Shown here piece after piece: positions 8,530 through 18,946 of a DNA stretch of 64,000 nt. The stretch comes from Microbacterium ureisolvens (GTDB taxonomy: Bacteria; Actinomycetota; Actinomycetes; Actinomycetales; Microbacteriaceae): the NCBI RefSeq assembly GCF_015278315.1, contig NZ_JADIJE010000004.1, positions 310,001-374,000 of the forward strand, written 5' to 3'. Every line of letters begins with the position of its first letter. Position 1 is the first letter of the stretch. A model generated the notes under the pieces. That model did not search any database. It was not told the origin of the DNA and worked only from the letters and a program-made list of their open reading frames with translations. Both the position numbers and the translations under genes were made by a program.

Positions 8530-9468
8530 TCACCGCGCGAGGCGGGCGACCTCGTCGGATGCGCGGGCCACGTCGTCGTTGACGACGCGGTAGTCGAACT
8601 CGGCCTGCGAGGCCAGCTCGGTCCGCGCGGTGCGCAGACGCCGGGCTCGCTCGGCCGCGTCTTCGGTGCCCCGGCCGACCAGGCGCTGGACGAGCTCGTC
8701 CCAGCTCGGCGGCAGCAGGAACACGAGCGTGGCCGACGGGTCGGCCTCTCGCACCTGGCGCGCACCCTGCAGGTCGATCTCGAGCAGCACGGTGCGGCCC
8801 TCGGCCAGCGCCTTCTCGATCGGCCCGCGCGGGGTGCCGTAGCGGTAAGCGTTGTGCACGGTCGCGTGCTCGAGGAGCTCGCCCTCCGCGATCATGCGGT
8901 CGAACTCGGCGTCGTCGACGAAGAAGTAGTGCTCGCCGTCGACCTCGCCCGGACGCGGCGCGCGGGTGGTGGCCGACACCGAGAGGAGGATCTCGGGGTG
9001 GTGCTCCTTGATGTGCGCCGCCACCGTGCCCTTGCCCACCGCCGTGGGGCCCGCCAGCACGACCAGACGGCTGCGACCGCCCCGCGGCTCCAGTTCGGGC
9101 CAGCGGGCGTCGAGGAAGCGCCGGAGGTCTTCGCGCTGGCGTGAGCCGAGGCCGCCGAGCCGCTTGACCGGGGAGATCTCGAGGTCGTGGAGGATGCGGT
9201 CGCGCTTGCCCTCGCCGATGGCGGGGATCGCCGTCAGGAACTCCGGGACGCGCATCGCGCCGGCGGGCGAGGCCGGGTCGGCGAGTGCGCGGCGCAGCAG
9301 CTCCTGCGGCGTGATCACGCGCATGGAGACGTCCTTCTTGAGGGCGGCGCGTTCGCGGCGGGCGGCGACGGCGCGGCGCGAGGCCGCAACACGGTCGACC
9401 TCGGGAGGCCGCGCGTGCGCGCCGGGGTTGGGGGGAGCGCTGTCCAGAGGGGTGCGCGAATCGGGCAT
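8530..9468 (-). CDS. gmk: mIHF-guanylate kinase fusion protein
   Basis: Two domains in one 312-residue frame. Residues about 28-120 match the actinobacterial integration host factor (mIHF): a basic helix [16 protein letters not shown] (31-46), then the helix-two-turns-helix DNA-binding core [26 protein letters not shown] and GLGSRQRE. Residues about 133-312 are guanylate kinase (GMP + ATP to GDP + ADP): P-loop GPTAVGKGT (140-148), the GMP-binding [19 protein letters not shown], and [10 protein letters not shown]. In mycobacteria mihF and gmk are separate adjacent genes. The ATG at 9468 starts 1 nt after the pyrF stop. I find no stop, frameshift or internal ribosome site separating the domains. 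The enzyme assignment is firm and the DNA-binding assignment strong. Confidence 0.93.
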   Translation of the reverse strand: MPDSRTPLDSAPPNPGAHARPPEVDRVAASRRAVAARRERAALKKDVSMRVITPQELLRRALADPASPAGAMRVPEFLTAIPAIGEGKRDRILHDLEISPVKRLGGLGSRQREDLRRFLDARWPELEPRGGRSRLVVLAGPTAVGKGTVAAHIKEHHPEILLSVSATTRAPRPGEVDGEHYFFVDDAEFDRMIAEGELLEHATVHNAYRYGTPRGPIEKALAEGRTVLLEIDLQGARQVREADPSATLVFLLPPSWDELVQRLVGRGTEDAAERARRLRTARTELASQAEFDYRVVNDDVARASDEVARLAR

Positions 9469-9469
9469 G

Positions 9470-10303
9470 TCAATCACCACGGTAGAGAAGGGCGCGCTCG
9501 GATATGCGCGCGGCGAGCCGGTCGGGTCCGGCAGCCAGGATGCTGCGGCTCTCCGACGCTATCACCGCTTCCTTGAGGTCACCGAAGCGCGCACCGAGCT
9601 CGCCCGGTTCCGCGCCCTGGTGTCCGAAGCCCGGGCCGAGGATCGGCGCGATCGGCGAGAAGGCCGAGAGGCCGGCATCCGTCCAGTCGACCGTCGCGCC
9701 GATGACGAAGCCGAGGCTTCCCCACTGCCCTTCCGGCGTGGTGCGGGCGTTGCGGGCCGAGACCTCGCGCACGATGTCGGCCGAGACGGTGGCGCCGTCG
9801 GCGCGGTGCGCCCGCTGCAGCGGCAGTGCCTCCGGGTTGCTGGTGGCGGCGAGCACGAAGACGCCCTTGCCGTGGCGCCTCGCGAGGTCGAACGTGCTGT
9901 CGAGCGCGCCCACCCCCAGGAAGGGGCTGACGGTGAGCGCGTCGGCCTCCAGCGGCGAGCCCGGCGTGAGCCAGGCCTCGGCGTACGCGTCCATCGTCGA
10001 GCCGATGTCGCCGCGCTTGGCGTCGGCGATCACGAGGAGACCCGCGGCGCGGGCCGCGCCCAGGACGTCTTCGAGGGCGGCGAATCCCGCCGACCCGTAG
10101 CGCTCGAAGAACGACACCTGCGGCTTGACGACGGCGACGAGATCGGCGGCGGCCTCGACCGTGCGCAGGCCGAACTCCCGGACGCCGGCGGCGGAGGCAT
10201 CCAGCCCCCACTCGGCGAGCAGGTGGACGTGCGGATCGATGCCGACGCACAGCTGTCCGCGCGCCGCCGTCGCCGCGCGGACCCGCTCGCCGAATGAGAT
10301 CAT
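9470..10303 (-). CDS. pyrF: Orotidine 5'-phosphate decarboxylase
   Basis: Last step of UMP synthesis, OMP to UMP and CO2. The 277 residues are of the long (type 2) family: [11 protein letters not shown] near the N-terminus, [12 protein letters not shown], and the catalytic [16 protein letters not shown] with its Lys/Asp pairs. Its ATG overlaps the carB stop as ATGA. Final pyrimidine gene of the operon before the mIHF-gmk fusion. Confidence 0.96.
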   Translation of the reverse strand: MISFGERVRAATAARGQLCVGIDPHVHLLAEWGLDASAAGVREFGLRTVEAAADLVAVVKPQVSFFERYGSAGFAALEDVLGAARAAGLLVIADAKRGDIGSTMDAYAEAWLTPGSPLEADALTVSPFLGVGALDSTFDLARRHGKGVFVLAATSNPEALPLQRAHRADGATVSADIVREVSARNARTTPEGQWGSLGFVIGATVDWTDAGLSAFSPIAPILGPGFGHQGAEPGELGARFGDLKEAVIASESRSILAAGPDRLAARISERALLYRGD

Positions 10304-13300
10304 GCGACTCCCTCGCGGTCCAGCGCGTATTCCTGCAGACTCCGCACGTCGAAGCCCTCGCGCAGCACCGGCAGCGCGCTGACCGCGGCGCCGAGGACGG
10401 CCATCGTGGTGAAGAGCGCCTTGTCGCCGGCCACGGCCGCGGCGCGGATCTCGTAGCCGTCGGCGCGGGTGGCACCTCCGGACGGGGTGTTCACGACGAT
10501 GTCGATCTCGCCGGCGTTGATGAGGTCGACGATGTTGGTGCCGCCGGACTCCTGGGTCTCGGAGTACTTGTTCACCACGCGCACGTCGATGCCGTTGCGG
10601 GCGAGGATCTCGGCCGTCCCCTCGGTGGCGACCAGGTCGAAGCCGAGCTCCTGCAGCCGGTGGGCCGGCAGGATGACCGCGCGCTTGTCGCTGTCGGCGA
10701 CCGAGATGAAGACCGTGCCCGACTGCGGCATGCCGCCGTACGCCGCCTCCTGGGACTTCGCGAACGCGGTCGGGAAGTCGCGGTCGATGCCCATGACCTC
10801 GCCCGTCGAGCGCATCTCAGGACCGAGGACGGAGTCGACCGTCTGGCCGTCGGCGGTGCGGAACCGCTTGAAGGGCAGCACCGCCTCCTTGACCGCGACC
10901 GGGGCGTCCAGCGGCACACGGGAGCCGTCCTGCTCGGGCAGGAGTCCCTCGGCCTTGAGCTCGGCGATCGTGGCGCCGGCCATGATGCGCGACGCGGCCT
11001 TCGCGAGCGGGATGCCGAGGGCCTTCGACACGAAGGGCACCGTGCGGCTCGCACGCGGGTTCGCCTCGATGACGTAGAGCACGCCGGCCGAGATGGCGAA
11101 CTGCACGTTGAGCAGCCCGCGCACGCCGACGCCCTCGGCGATCGCGCGCGTCGCCTCGCGCACGCGGTCGATGTCGGTGCGGCCGAGGCTCACCGGCGGC
11201 AGGGTGCACGACGAGTCGCCGGAGTGGATGCCGGCCTCCTCGAGGTGCTCCATCACGCCGCCGATGTACAGCTCGGTGCCGTCGAACAGCGCGTCGACGT
11301 CGATCTCGATCGCGTCGTCGAGGAAGCGGTCGACCAGCAGCGGCAGGCCCGGGCCGATGATCGCCTGGTCGGCGATGCGCACGAAGTAGTCGCGCAGCGC
11401 CTCGGTCGAGTACACGATCTCCATGCCGCGGCCGCCGAGTACGAAGCTCGGGCGCACCAGCACCGGGTAGCCGATCTCCTCGGCGACCGTCACCGCGCCC
11501 TCGACGTCGGTCGCGGTGCCGTTGCGCGGCGCGACCAGACCGGCGTCGTCGAGCAGGCGCGAGAACAGCTCGCGCTCCTCGGCGAGGTCGATGGCGGCGG
11601 GCTTGGTGCCGAGGATCGTGTAGCCGGCCTCCTCGATGCCCTTCGCGAGCCCGAGCGGCGTCTGGCCGCCGAGCTGGCAGATCACACCCAGGATCTCACC
11701 GGACTGCGACTCGGCGTGCAGCACCTCGAGCACGTCCTCGAGCGTCAGCGGCTCGAAGTACAGGCGGTCGGAGGTGTCGTAGTCCGTCGACACCGTCTCG
11801 GGGTTGCAGTTGACCATCACGGTCTCGTAGCCGGCATCCGCGAGCGCGAACGACGCGTGCACGCAGGAGTAGTCGAACTCGACGCCCTGGCCGATGCGGT
11901 TGGGTCCCGAGCCGATGATCACGACCTTGGTGCGGTCCGACGGCGTCACCTCGGTCTCGAAGTCGTAGCTCGAGTAGTGGTACGGCGTCAGCGCCGGGAA
12001 CTCCCCCGCGCACGTGTCGACCGTCTTGTAGACGGGACGGATGCCGAGACCGTGACGGATGCCGCGCACCTGGGTCTCGCTGTCGCCGCGCAGCTGCGCG
12101 ATCTGGGCGTCGCTGAAACCGTGCTCCTTCGCGACGCGGAGGGTGGCGGCATCCAGCTCCCCCGCCTGGCGCACGAACTCGGCGACCTCGTTGATGAGCA
12201 CGATCTGGTCGAGGAACCAGGGGTCGATCTTGGTCGCCTCGAACGCCTGCTCGACCGTCGCGCCCTTGCGCAGCGCCTGCTGCAGCACCACGATGCGGCC
12301 GTCGGTCGGGGTCTGGGCGATCTCGAGCAGCTCCTCCACCGAGCGCGGCTCGTCACCCCAGTGGAAGCTGGAGCCGCGCTTCTCGAGCGACCGGAGGGCC
12401 TTCTGAAGCGCCGTCGCGTAGTTTCGGCCGATCGCCATCGCCTCGCCGACCGACTTCATGGTGGTCGTCAGCGTGGTGTCGGCGGCCGGGAACTTCTCGA
12501 AGTTGAACCGCGGCACCTTCACGACGATGTAGTCGAGGGTGGGCTCGAAGCTCGCGGGCGTCACCTTCGTGATGTCGTTCGGGATCTCGTCCAGGCGGTA
12601 CCCGATGGCGAGCTTCGCGGCGATCTTGGCGATCGGGAAGCCGGTGGCCTTCGACGCCAGCGCCGACGAGCGCGACACGCGGGGGTTCATCTCGATGACG
12701 ATGATGCGGCCGTTGGTCGGGTCGACGGCGAACTGGATGTTGCAGCCGCCGGTGTCGACGCCCACCGCGCGGATGATGTCGATGCCGATGTCGCGCAGCT
12801 TCTGGTACTCGCGGTCGGTCAGGGTGAGGGCCGGGGCCACGGTGATGGAGTCGCCGGTGTGGACCCCGACCGGGTCGACGTTCTCGATGGAGCAGACGAC
12901 GACGGTGTTGTCGGCCGTGTCGCGCATGAGCTCGAGCTCGTACTCCTTCCAGCCGAGGATCGACTCCTCGAGCAGGACCTCGCTCGTCGGCGAGTCGTGA
13001 AGGCCCGCGCCGCCGATGCGGCGGAGGTCCGCCTCGTCGTACGCGAAGCCCGACCCGAGCCCGCCCATCGTGAACGAGGGGCGCACGACCAGCGGGTAGC
13101 CGAGCTTCTCGGCGCCGGCGATGAGGTCGTCCATCGAGTGGCAGATCACCGACTGGGCGACGTCCGCGCCCGCCTCGAGCACGAGCTCCTTGAAGATCTG
13201 GCGGTCCTCGCCCTTGCGGATGGCGTCGACCTTCGCGCCGATGAGCTCGACGCCGTACTTCTCGAGGATCCCGCGGTCGTGCAGCGCCATGGCGGCGTTG

Positions 13301-13587
13301 AGCGCGGTCTGGCCGCCGAGGGTGGGCAGGATGGCGTCGGGCTTCTCCTTGGCGATGATCGTCTCGATCACCTCGGGGGTGATCGGCTCGATGTAGGTCG
13401 CGTCGGCGAAGTCGGGGTCGGTCATGATCGTGGCCGGGTTCGAGTTCACGAGGATGACGCGCACGCCCTCCTCGCGCAGCACGCGGCAGGCCTGCGTGCC
13501 CGAGTAGTCGAACTCGCACGCCTGACCGATGACGATCGGGCCGGAACCGATGACGAGGACGGAGCTGATGTCGTCGCGCTTAGGCAT
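10300..13587 (-). CDS. carB: Carbamoyl-phosphate synthase large subunit
   Basis: Makes carbamoyl phosphate from bicarbonate, ATP and ammonia supplied by CarA, feeding both pyrimidine and arginine synthesis. The 1095 residues show the duplicated ATP-grasp halves: [20 protein letters not shown] and [10 protein letters not shown] in the first, [19 protein letters not shown] and [13 protein letters not shown] in the second. An MGS-like allosteric domain follows at the C-terminus (about 950-1095), where UMP and IMP effectors bind in the family. The start overlaps the end of carA by 8 nt. Full length. Confidence 0.98.
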   Translation of the reverse strand: MPKRDDISSVLVIGSGPIVIGQACEFDYSGTQACRVLREEGVRVILVNSNPATIMTDPDFADATYIEPITPEVIETIIAKEKPDAILPTLGGQTALNAAMALHDRGILEKYGVELIGAKVDAIRKGEDRQIFKELVLEAGADVAQSVICHSMDDLIAGAEKLGYPLVVRPSFTMGGLGSGFAYDEADLRRIGGAGLHDSPTSEVLLEESILGWKEYELELMRDTADNTVVVCSIENVDPVGVHTGDSITVAPALTLTDREYQKLRDIGIDIIRAVGVDTGGCNIQFAVDPTNGRIIVIEMNPRVSRSSALASKATGFPIAKIAAKLAIGYRLDEIPNDITKVTPASFEPTLDYIVVKVPRFNFEKFPAADTTLTTTMKSVGEAMAIGRNYATALQKALRSLEKRGSSFHWGDEPRSVEELLEIAQTPTDGRIVVLQQALRKGATVEQAFEATKIDPWFLDQIVLINEVAEFVRQAGELDAATLRVAKEHGFSDAQIAQLRGDSETQVRGIRHGLGIRPVYKTVDTCAGEFPALTPYHYSSYDFETEVTPSDRTKVVIIGSGPNRIGQGVEFDYSCVHASFALADAGYETVMVNCNPETVSTDYDTSDRLYFEPLTLEDVLEVLHAESQSGEILGVICQLGGQTPLGLAKGIEEAGYTILGTKPAAIDLAEERELFSRLLDDAGLVAPRNGTATDVEGAVTVAEEIGYPVLVRPSFVLGGRGMEIVYSTEALRDYFVRIADQAIIGPGLPLLVDRFLDDAIEIDVDALFDGTELYIGGVMEHLEEAGIHSGDSSCTLPPVSLGRTDIDRVREATRAIAEGVGVRGLLNVQFAISAGVLYVIEANPRASRTVPFVSKALGIPLAKAASRIMAGATIAELKAEGLLPEQDGSRVPLDAPVAVKEAVLPFKRFRTADGQTVDSVLGPEMRSTGEVMGIDRDFPTAFAKSQEAAYGGMPQSGTVFISVADSDKRAVILPAHRLQELGFDLVATEGTAEILARNGIDVRVVNKYSETQESGGTNIVDLINAGEIDIVVNTPSGGATRADGYEIRAAAVAGDKALFTTMAVLGAAVSALPVLREGFDVRSLQEYALDREGVA

Positions 13588-14737
13588 TCTTCTTGGTCTC
13601 CAGGGTCGCGACGACCAGGTCGCGGAAGCGGTCGAACAGGTAGTTGGCGTCGTGAGGGCCGGCGGCGGCCTCGGGGTGGTACTGCACCGAGAAGGCGGGG
13701 ATGTCCAGCGCGCGCAGGCCCTCGACCACCTGGTCGTTCAGCCCGACGTGGCTGACCTCGATGCGGCCGTAGCCGTTGGGGCTGTCGAACGCTCCCTCGA
13801 CCGGTGCGTCGACGGCGAAGCCGTGGTTGTGCGCGGTGATCTCGACGCGGCCGGTCGCCTTGTCGAGCACCGGCTGGTTGATGCCGCGGTGGCCGAACGG
13901 GAGCTTGTAGGTGCCGAGGCCCAGGGCGCGCCCGAGCAGCTGGTTGCCGAAGCAGATGCCGAAGAACGGCAGGCCGTCGTCCAGGACGCCGCGCAGCAGG
14001 TCGACGTGGTCGCCGGAGGCCGCGGGGTCTCCGGGCCCGTTGGAGTAGAAGACCGCGACCGGGTCGATCGCACGGATCTCGTCGATCGTCACGTCCTGCG
14101 GCAGGACGTGGACGTCGAACCCGCGGGAGGCGAGATTGTCGACGGTCGCCTGCTTGACGCCGAGGTCGAGCACCGCGAGGTTGCCGATCCGCTCCCCCGT
14201 CGCCGGCGTCACCTCGGCTGCGGCCACCGACACCTGCGCCGACAGGTTCTGGCCGGCCATCTGCGGGGCCTCGCGCACGAGGCGCAGCTGCTCCTCCGGG
14301 TCGATGCCGGCGGCCTCGCCCGAGAAGATCGCGCCGCGCATGGAGCCCGCCGAGCGGATGTGGCGCGTCACCGCGCGCGTGTCGATGCCGCTGATGCCCA
14401 CGACGCCGTCGCTGACGAGCGCGTCGTCGAGCGACTCGTCGGCGCGCCAGTTGGACACGACGCGAGAGGGGTCGCGCACGATGTAGCCCGACACCCAGAT
14501 ACGTCGCGACTCGGGGTCCTCGTCGTTCATGCCGGTGTTGCCGATGTGCGGTGCGGTCTGCAGCACGATCTGGCCGGCGTACGAGGGGTCGGTCAGGGTC
14601 TCCTGGTAGCCGGTCATGCCGGTGGAGAAGACGACCTCGCCGATGGTGGTGCCGAGGGCGCCGTAGGCGCGTCCGACGTGGCGGGTCCCGTCCTCGAGCA
14701 CGAGGACGGCCGGGTCGGTCTGGAACAGGGAGGTCAT
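13580..14737 (-). CDS. carA: Carbamoyl-phosphate synthase small (glutaminase) subunit
   Basis: Class I glutamine amidotransferase that passes ammonia to CarB. The 385 residues begin [22 protein letters not shown]. The catalytic cysteine is in [16 protein letters not shown], and the His/Glu pair is in [14 protein letters not shown]. The ATG at 14737 overlaps the end of the preceding membrane-protein gene by 4 nt (ATGA). The frame remains open upstream only because of high GC. Confidence 0.97.
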   Translation of the reverse strand: MTSLFQTDPAVLVLEDGTRHVGRAYGALGTTIGEVVFSTGMTGYQETLTDPSYAGQIVLQTAPHIGNTGMNDEDPESRRIWVSGYIVRDPSRVVSNWRADESLDDALVSDGVVGISGIDTRAVTRHIRSAGSMRGAIFSGEAAGIDPEEQLRLVREAPQMAGQNLSAQVSVAAAEVTPATGERIGNLAVLDLGVKQATVDNLASRGFDVHVLPQDVTIDEIRAIDPVAVFYSNGPGDPAASGDHVDLLRGVLDDGLPFFGICFGNQLLGRALGLGTYKLPFGHRGINQPVLDKATGRVEITAHNHGFAVDAPVEGAFDSPNGYGRIEVSHVGLNDQVVEGLRALDIPAFSVQYHPEAAAGPHDANYLFDRFRDLVVATLETKKNA

Positions 14738-15243
14738 GCGTCGGTTCCCGTCTGGGTCGGGGGAAGGATGCCGGCCACGGCGTCCGCGAGGGCGCGGGCC
14801 GAGGCATCCTGGGGTCGGAGATAGGAGTCGACGACGGTGCCGTCGTCGAGGCGCCAGGCCAGGCGCACGAGGCCGTCGGGCTCGACCACGCGGTCGATCG
14901 CGACCGTCGCCTGCCCGACGTCCTGGATGCGGTCCGTCGCGAGGAACACCCGGGGCTTGCCGGTGAGGTCGAGCGCCACGCCGGCGTCGGTCACGGTGAC
15001 GTCCGATCGCGAGCGGAAGCCGAGGCCGCCGATGGCGAGGCGCTCGAGCGGCTCGCCGTGGCGGGTGGTCGCCACGTACAGCGTCGGGAACGCCGACAGC
15101 GTCACCGCGCCCGCGGGAGCCTCGCCGACGGGAGCCGTGAGCGCGGCGTCCCGGCGCGTTCGCCGCCACCACGCCCAGGCCAGGATCACGAGCAGCGCGA
15201 CGGCGACGGCGACGATGACGGCCAGCGCACCCTCGCGGGTCAT
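14734..15243 (-). CDS. PH-domain-like single-pass membrane protein of the pyr operon
   Basis: A 169-residue protein with an N-terminal transmembrane helix ([21 protein letters not shown], about residues 5-25), a short basic stretch, and a beta-rich soluble domain with alternating hydrophobics and [16 protein letters not shown]. It resembles the PH-10 / transporter-associated protein found between pyrC and carA in many actinobacteria (position equivalent to Rv1382). Its function is not established. The ATG overlaps the pyrC stop by 4 nt (ATGA) and its own end overlaps carA, so co-translation is likely. Confidence 0.75.
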   Translation of the reverse strand: MTREGALAVIVAVAVALLVILAWAWWRRTRRDAALTAPVGEAPAGAVTLSAFPTLYVATTRHGEPLERLAIGGLGFRSRSDVTVTDAGVALDLTGKPRVFLATDRIQDVGQATVAIDRVVEPDGLVRLAWRLDDGTVVDSYLRPQDASARALADAVAGILPPTQTGTDA

Positions 15244-16550
15244 GCGCGCACTCCCGGTGCGGGAAGGATCGCGCCGTCGGCGACGGTGACCGTGCCCTGG
15301 TGCAGCGTCCAGCGCACGTCGCCCGGGAGCTCGCGGCCGAGGTAGGGCGAGTTCACGCTGCGGCCGCGGAGGTCGTCCGTGGTGAAGGTGCGGCGCGGCG
15401 ACGGGTCGTAGAAGGCGAGCGACGCCGGCTGCCCCTCGGTGAGAGGGGTGCCGTGACCGGAGAGCCGGCCGATGCGCGCGGGCTCGCGCGACATGACTCG
15501 AGCCACGTCGCCCCATGTGACGAGCCCCGTGTCGACCATCGACTGCTGCACGACGCGCAGGGCGCTCTCGAGACCGACCATGCCGTTCGCCGCGGCGTGC
15601 CACTCGCACGCCTTCGCCTCGGCGGGGTGGGGTGCGTGGTCGGTCGCGACGATGTCGATGGTGCCGTCGGCGAGGCCCTCGCGCACGGCGAGCACGTCCT
15701 CTTCGCGGCGCAGCGGCGGGTTGACCTTGAACCGCGCGTCGTAGTCGCGCACGAGCTCGTCGGTGAGCAGCAGGTGGTGCGGCGTGACCTCGGCGGTCAC
15801 GTCGACGCCGCGCTTCTTGGCCCAGCGGATGATCTCCACCGAGCCCGCCGTCGACAGGTGGCAGACATGCAGCCGCGAGCCGACGTGCTCGGCGAGCAGG
15901 ACGTCGCGCGCGATGATCGATTCCTCCGCGACGGCGGGCCAGCCCGCGAGGCCGAGCTCGGCCGACACGGCGCCCTCGTTCATCTGGGCGCCCTCGGTGA
16001 GTCGCGGATCCTGCGCGTGCTGCGCGATGACCCCGTCGAACGCCTTCACGTACTCGAGCGCGCGCCGCATGATCAGCGGATCCCACACGCAGAAGCCGTC
16101 GTCGCTGAAGACCCGCACGCGCGCCCGCGAGTCGGCCATCGCGCCGAGCTCGGCGAGGCGCTCGCCCTTCTGGCCGACCGTGACGGCGCCGATCGGCTGC
16201 ACGGTGACGAATCCGGCGGCCTCCCCGAGCGCGAGCTCCTGTTCGACGACGCCGGCCGTGTCGGCGACGGGAGAGGTGTTGGGCATCGCGAAGACCGCCG
16301 TGTACCCGCCGGCCGCGGCGGCGCGGGAGCCGGTGAGGATGGTCTCGGATGCCTCGTACCCGGGCTCGCGCAGGTGCGTGTGCAGGTCGACGAGACCCGG
16401 CAGCAGCACCAGGCCGTCGGCGTCGACGACCGTCGCGCCGGCGCGGCTGACGCCGGGGCCGATCTCGGCGATCACGCCGTCCGACACGATGACGTCGGTC
16501 GCGGACGTGCCCTCGACCAGTGCCCCGCGGAAGAGAAGGGTCTCGGTCAT
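15240..16550 (-). CDS. pyrC: Dihydroorotase
   Basis: Cyclises N-carbamoyl-aspartate to dihydroorotate. The 436 residues are a class I amidohydrolase: metal-binding [12 protein letters not shown] (about residue 55), the Lys in the 150s region for carbamylation, [21 protein letters not shown] and [13 protein letters not shown] with the catalytic Asp. Overlaps pyrB (ATGA at 16547-16550) and the membrane-protein gene. Confidence 0.97.
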   Translation of the reverse strand: MTETLLFRGALVEGTSATDVIVSDGVIAEIGPGVSRAGATVVDADGLVLLPGLVDLHTHLREPGYEASETILTGSRAAAAGGYTAVFAMPNTSPVADTAGVVEQELALGEAAGFVTVQPIGAVTVGQKGERLAELGAMADSRARVRVFSDDGFCVWDPLIMRRALEYVKAFDGVIAQHAQDPRLTEGAQMNEGAVSAELGLAGWPAVAEESIIARDVLLAEHVGSRLHVCHLSTAGSVEIIRWAKKRGVDVTAEVTPHHLLLTDELVRDYDARFKVNPPLRREEDVLAVREGLADGTIDIVATDHAPHPAEAKACEWHAAANGMVGLESALRVVQQSMVDTGLVTWGDVARVMSREPARIGRLSGHGTPLTEGQPASLAFYDPSPRRTFTTDDLRGRSVNSPYLGRELPGDVRWTLHQGTVTVADGAILPAPGVRA

Positions 16551-17554
16551 CGGGTGTTCTCCTTCTCTGTGCCGACGGCGGCATCCGTCGCGGGCGGGGT
16601 GTCGGCCGTGCTGGGCTCCGTACCCGCCAGCAGCAGGTAGAGCGCGGCCATGCGCACCGAGACGCCGTTCGCGACCTGCTCGAGCACCGTCGAGCGGGGC
16701 GAGTCCGCGGCTTCTGCGGAGATCTCCAGACCCCGGTTCATGGGTCCGGGGTGCATGACAATGCTATCGGCTCCGAGCGCGTCCAGACGGCGTGCGTCCA
16801 GACCCCAGCGGCGCGAATACTCCCGTTCAGTAGGGAAATATGCGGCGTTCATGCGCTCCAGCTGGATTCGCAGCATCATCAGCGCGTCCGGTCCGGCTGC
16901 GATCGCGTCGTCGAGGTCGTACAGCACGTCGGCGGGCCAGGTGGAGACGTCCTGCGGCACCAGCGTCGGAGGGGCCACCAGCGTGACGCGGGCGCCGAGG
17001 GTGTTCAGCAGCCAGACGTTCGACCGCGCGACGCGCGAGTGGAGGACGTCGCCGACGATGGTGACCTTCACGCCGTCGAGGTCGCGCCCGCGGCTGTCGT
17101 CGCCGAAGCGGCGCTTGCGGATCGTGAAGGCGTCCAGGAGCGCCTGCGTGGGGTGCTCGTGCGTGCCGTCGCCGGCGTTGACGACACCCGCGCTGATCCA
17201 GCCGCTCGTCGCGAGCGTGCGCGGGGCGCCGGAGGCGCCGTGGCGGATGACGACCGCGTCCGCGCCCATCGCCTGCAGCGTCTGGGCGGTGTCCTGCAGC
17301 GACTCCCCCTTCGAGACGCTGGACCCCTTCGCGGAGAAGTTGATGACATCCGCGGACAGCCGCTTGGCGGCCGCCTCGAACGAGATGCGCGTGCGGGTGG
17401 AGTCCTCGAAGAAGAGGTTGACGACGGTCTTGCCGCGCAGCGTCGGCAGCTTCTTGATCTCGCGACGCTGCGTGTCGGCCATGTCCTCGGCGACGTCGAG
17501 GATGCGCAGCGCGTCCTCGCGGGCGAGGCCCTGGGTGTCGAGCAGGTGCCTCAT
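16547..17554 (-). CDS. pyrB: Aspartate carbamoyltransferase catalytic subunit
   Basis: Transfers the carbamoyl group to aspartate. The 335 residues show the carbamoyl-phosphate loop [13 protein letters not shown] (family SxRT), [13 protein letters not shown] with the mobile Lys, and RHGASGAP, plus [13 protein letters not shown] slightly long C-terminal tail is rich in Ala/Thr. No regulatory subunit gene (pyrI) is present, as usual for bacteria of this group. Its ATG overlaps the pyrR stop. Confidence 0.97.
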   Translation of the reverse strand: MRHLLDTQGLAREDALRILDVAEDMADTQRREIKKLPTLRGKTVVNLFFEDSTRTRISFEAAAKRLSADVINFSAKGSSVSKGESLQDTAQTLQAMGADAVVIRHGASGAPRTLATSGWISAGVVNAGDGTHEHPTQALLDAFTIRKRRFGDDSRGRDLDGVKVTIVGDVLHSRVARSNVWLLNTLGARVTLVAPPTLVPQDVSTWPADVLYDLDDAIAAGPDALMMLRIQLERMNAAYFPTEREYSRRWGLDARRLDALGADSIVMHPGPMNRGLEISAEAADSPRSTVLEQVANGVSVRMAALYLLLAGTEPSTADTPPATDAAVGTEKENTR

Positions 17555-18081
17555 GACTCGATCGTCACCTCCTCCACCGAGTCGGTCTCGGCCAGACGCA
17601 CGTTGACGCGCTCGTCGCGGGAGCTCGGCAGATTCTTGCCGACGAAGTCAGGCCGGATCGGCAATTCGCGGTGGCCCCGGTCCACGAGCGTCGCGAGCCG
17701 CACGGCGGCGGGACGCCCGATGTCCTGCAGGGCGTCGAGGGCGGCGCGGATGCTGCGGCCCGAGAAGAGCACGTCGTCCACCAGCACGACCACCTTGCCG
17801 TCGATGCCGCCCGCCGGGATCTGCGTCGGCTGGGGCGCGCGGGTCGGGTTGCGGTGCAGGTCGTCGCGGTACATCGTCACGTCGAGCGCCCCGACGGGGA
17901 CGGCGGCACCGCCGAACTGCTCGACGAGTGCGCCGATGCGATGGGCGAGAGTCACCCCGCGAGTGGGGATTCCGAGGAGGACCAAGCCTCCGGGGCCCTT
18001 GTTGGACTCGAGGATCTCGTGCGAGATCCGAGTCAGTGCCCGGGCGATGTCGGCCTCGTGCAGCACGGTGCGCGTGCTCAT
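17551..18081 (-). CDS. pyrR: Bifunctional pyr operon regulator / uracil phosphoribosyltransferase
   Basis: RNA-binding regulator that senses UMP/UTP and can have uracil phosphoribosyltransferase activity. The 176 residues have the PRPP-binding motif [18 protein letters not shown] and the N-terminal RISHEILE. The ATG at 18081 follows GAGAAGGGAG; the frame continues upstream to 18105 but without a better site. First gene of the pyrimidine operon and overlaps pyrB (ATGA). A PyrR-type binding loop sits directly on its ribosome binding site, which predicts autoregulated translation as described for mycobacteria. Confidence 0.95.
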   Translation of the reverse strand: MSTRTVLHEADIARALTRISHEILESNKGPGGLVLLGIPTRGVTLAHRIGALVEQFGGAAVPVGALDVTMYRDDLHRNPTRAPQPTQIPAGGIDGKVVVLVDDVLFSGRSIRAALDALQDIGRPAAVRLATLVDRGHRELPIRPDFVGKNLPSSRDERVNVRLAETDSVEEVTIES

Positions 18082-18086
18082 CCGCC

Positions 18087-18112
18087 GCTCCCTTCTCCGC
18101 CTCACGGGACGG
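18087..18112 (-). promoter_or_regulatory. PyrR-binding loop overlapping the pyrR Shine-Dalgarno
   Basis: The minus strand reads GTCCCGTGAGGCGG (18110..18097), which matches the PyrR anti-antiterminator loop consensus UCCNGNGAGGC. It is followed at once by the purine-rich ribosome binding sequence GAGAAGGGAG and the pyrR ATG. Upstream CCCC can pair with GGG of the Shine-Dalgarno, placing it in the stem. No attenuator terminator follows, so translational repression rather than attenuation is the likely mechanism. Confidence 0.6.
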
Positions 18113-18139
18113 GGTTAAAGGTTGCTGTGATCGTCGTCC

Positions 18140-18145
18140 AGTCTA
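18140..18145 (-). promoter_or_regulatory. Candidate -10 of the pyr operon
   Basis: TAGACT (18145..18140, minus strand) fits TANNNT, lies 2 nt beyond the terminator hairpin of the upstream DoxX gene, and would give a leader of about 50 nt carrying the PyrR loop. The -35 position falls within the hairpin and is poor. Confidence 0.4.
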
Positions 18146-18147
18146 CG

Positions 18148-18192
18148 ACACGGTGCAGGCCGGTCCCGAATCGGGACCGGCCTGCACCGTGT
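18148..18192 (-). terminator. Perfect 22-bp hairpin terminator after the DoxX gene
   Basis: Two 22-nt arms (18148-18169 and 18171-18192) are exact reverse complements around a single A, 12 bp beyond the DoxX stop. The stem is much longer than most in the window. It insulates the pyr operon from upstream transcription. Confidence 0.75.
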
Positions 18193-18204
18193 GGACTTCG
18201 AGCG

Positions 18205-18744
18205 TCAGGCGCGCGCCGCCGGGCCGCGCAGCACCCGCGAGGCGACGACCAGCGCCGCGGTGATGAGCACGACGTTCTTGAAGATGTACTGGCCCGTGAG
18301 CGTCGGGCCGGCGGGGCCGAAGACCTCGGCGGGCAGCAGTACGACCGGCGACAGGATGCCGACGAACGCGAGTGCGAGCACACCCAGGCCGATGCGCGCG
18401 AACGCGCCGCCGGCGATGAGCAGGACACCCGCGGCGACCTCGATCGCCGCCGTGGCGATGAGCGCGGCCTGGCCGCTGACGAGCCCGAACGTGAGCTTCT
18501 CCCACGTGGCGCTCACGAGCGCCTCGACCGGGCTCACGCCGGGGAAGAGCTTCAGCGCGCCGAACACGGCGAACACGGCGCCGAGGGCGACGCGCAGCGC
18601 GGGGATGCTCCAGCGCTGCAGCGAGACCTTGACGGCGGCCTCGGCACGCGCTTCCCACGCGAGGGCGGCGGCGACGGGTCCGGGGCGACCGGTGGACGAG
18701 GGGACGACGACGCCGGCGGCGCCGCGGACGGGAACGGTGGTCAT
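18205..18744 (-). CDS. DoxX-family membrane protein
   Basis: A 179-residue protein with four predicted membrane segments (around LRVALGAVFAVFGALKLF, LIATAAIEVAAGVLLIAGG, GLGVLALAFVGILSPVVLL and NVVLITAALVVASRVL), preceded by a roughly 45-residue cytoplasmic N-terminus. The ALRVALGAVFAVFGALKLFPG pattern is typical of DoxX-like proteins, whose roles in redox or thiosulfate metabolism vary and are poorly defined. A Shine-Dalgarno (AAGGAGT) precedes the ATG. It is monocistronic between two inverted repeats: a terminator below and a 12-bp-arm repeat above. Confidence 0.75.
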   Translation of the reverse strand: MTTVPVRGAAGVVVPSSTGRPGPVAAALAWEARAEAAVKVSLQRWSIPALRVALGAVFAVFGALKLFPGVSPVEALVSATWEKLTFGLVSGQAALIATAAIEVAAGVLLIAGGAFARIGLGVLALAFVGILSPVVLLPAEVFGPAGPTLTGQYIFKNVVLITAALVVASRVLRGPAARA

Positions 18745-18873
18745 GGCGTGACTCCTTCGGGTTCTGATCGCCCGCGATCGCGGGCACGGTGATCAGGACG
18801 CGGGAGGCCTCTCAGTGATACGCAACACCGCAGATTGGCGGCGGGCATACACACGGGCCGACGTGCGACCGCC

Positions 18874-18902
18874 GTCTCGTTGTAGAGGTCCTACAACGAG
18901 AC
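18874..18902. promoter_or_regulatory. 12-bp-arm inverted repeat upstream of DoxX gene
   Basis: GTCTCGTTGTAG and its exact complement flank AGGTC. It lies about 130 bp upstream of the DoxX ATG and 45 bp beyond the stop of the MBL-Rieske gene. The arms are more AT-rich than the surroundings and have TTGTAG/CTACAA half-sites, as in TetR- or MarR-type operators. It may equally be the terminator of the upstream gene. Function not decided. Confidence 0.45.
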
Positions 18903-18946
18903 GGCATTCCCTGGTGAGTCAGTGGCGCAGGGTCGAACCCGCCGGT

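Noticed and set aside
10294..13755. A 1153-codon open frame on the plus strand, antisense to carB
   Set aside because: Residue composition (His/Arg/Asp/Val repeats) and lack of any family motif mark it as a GC-bias shadow of carB, whose motifs are complete.
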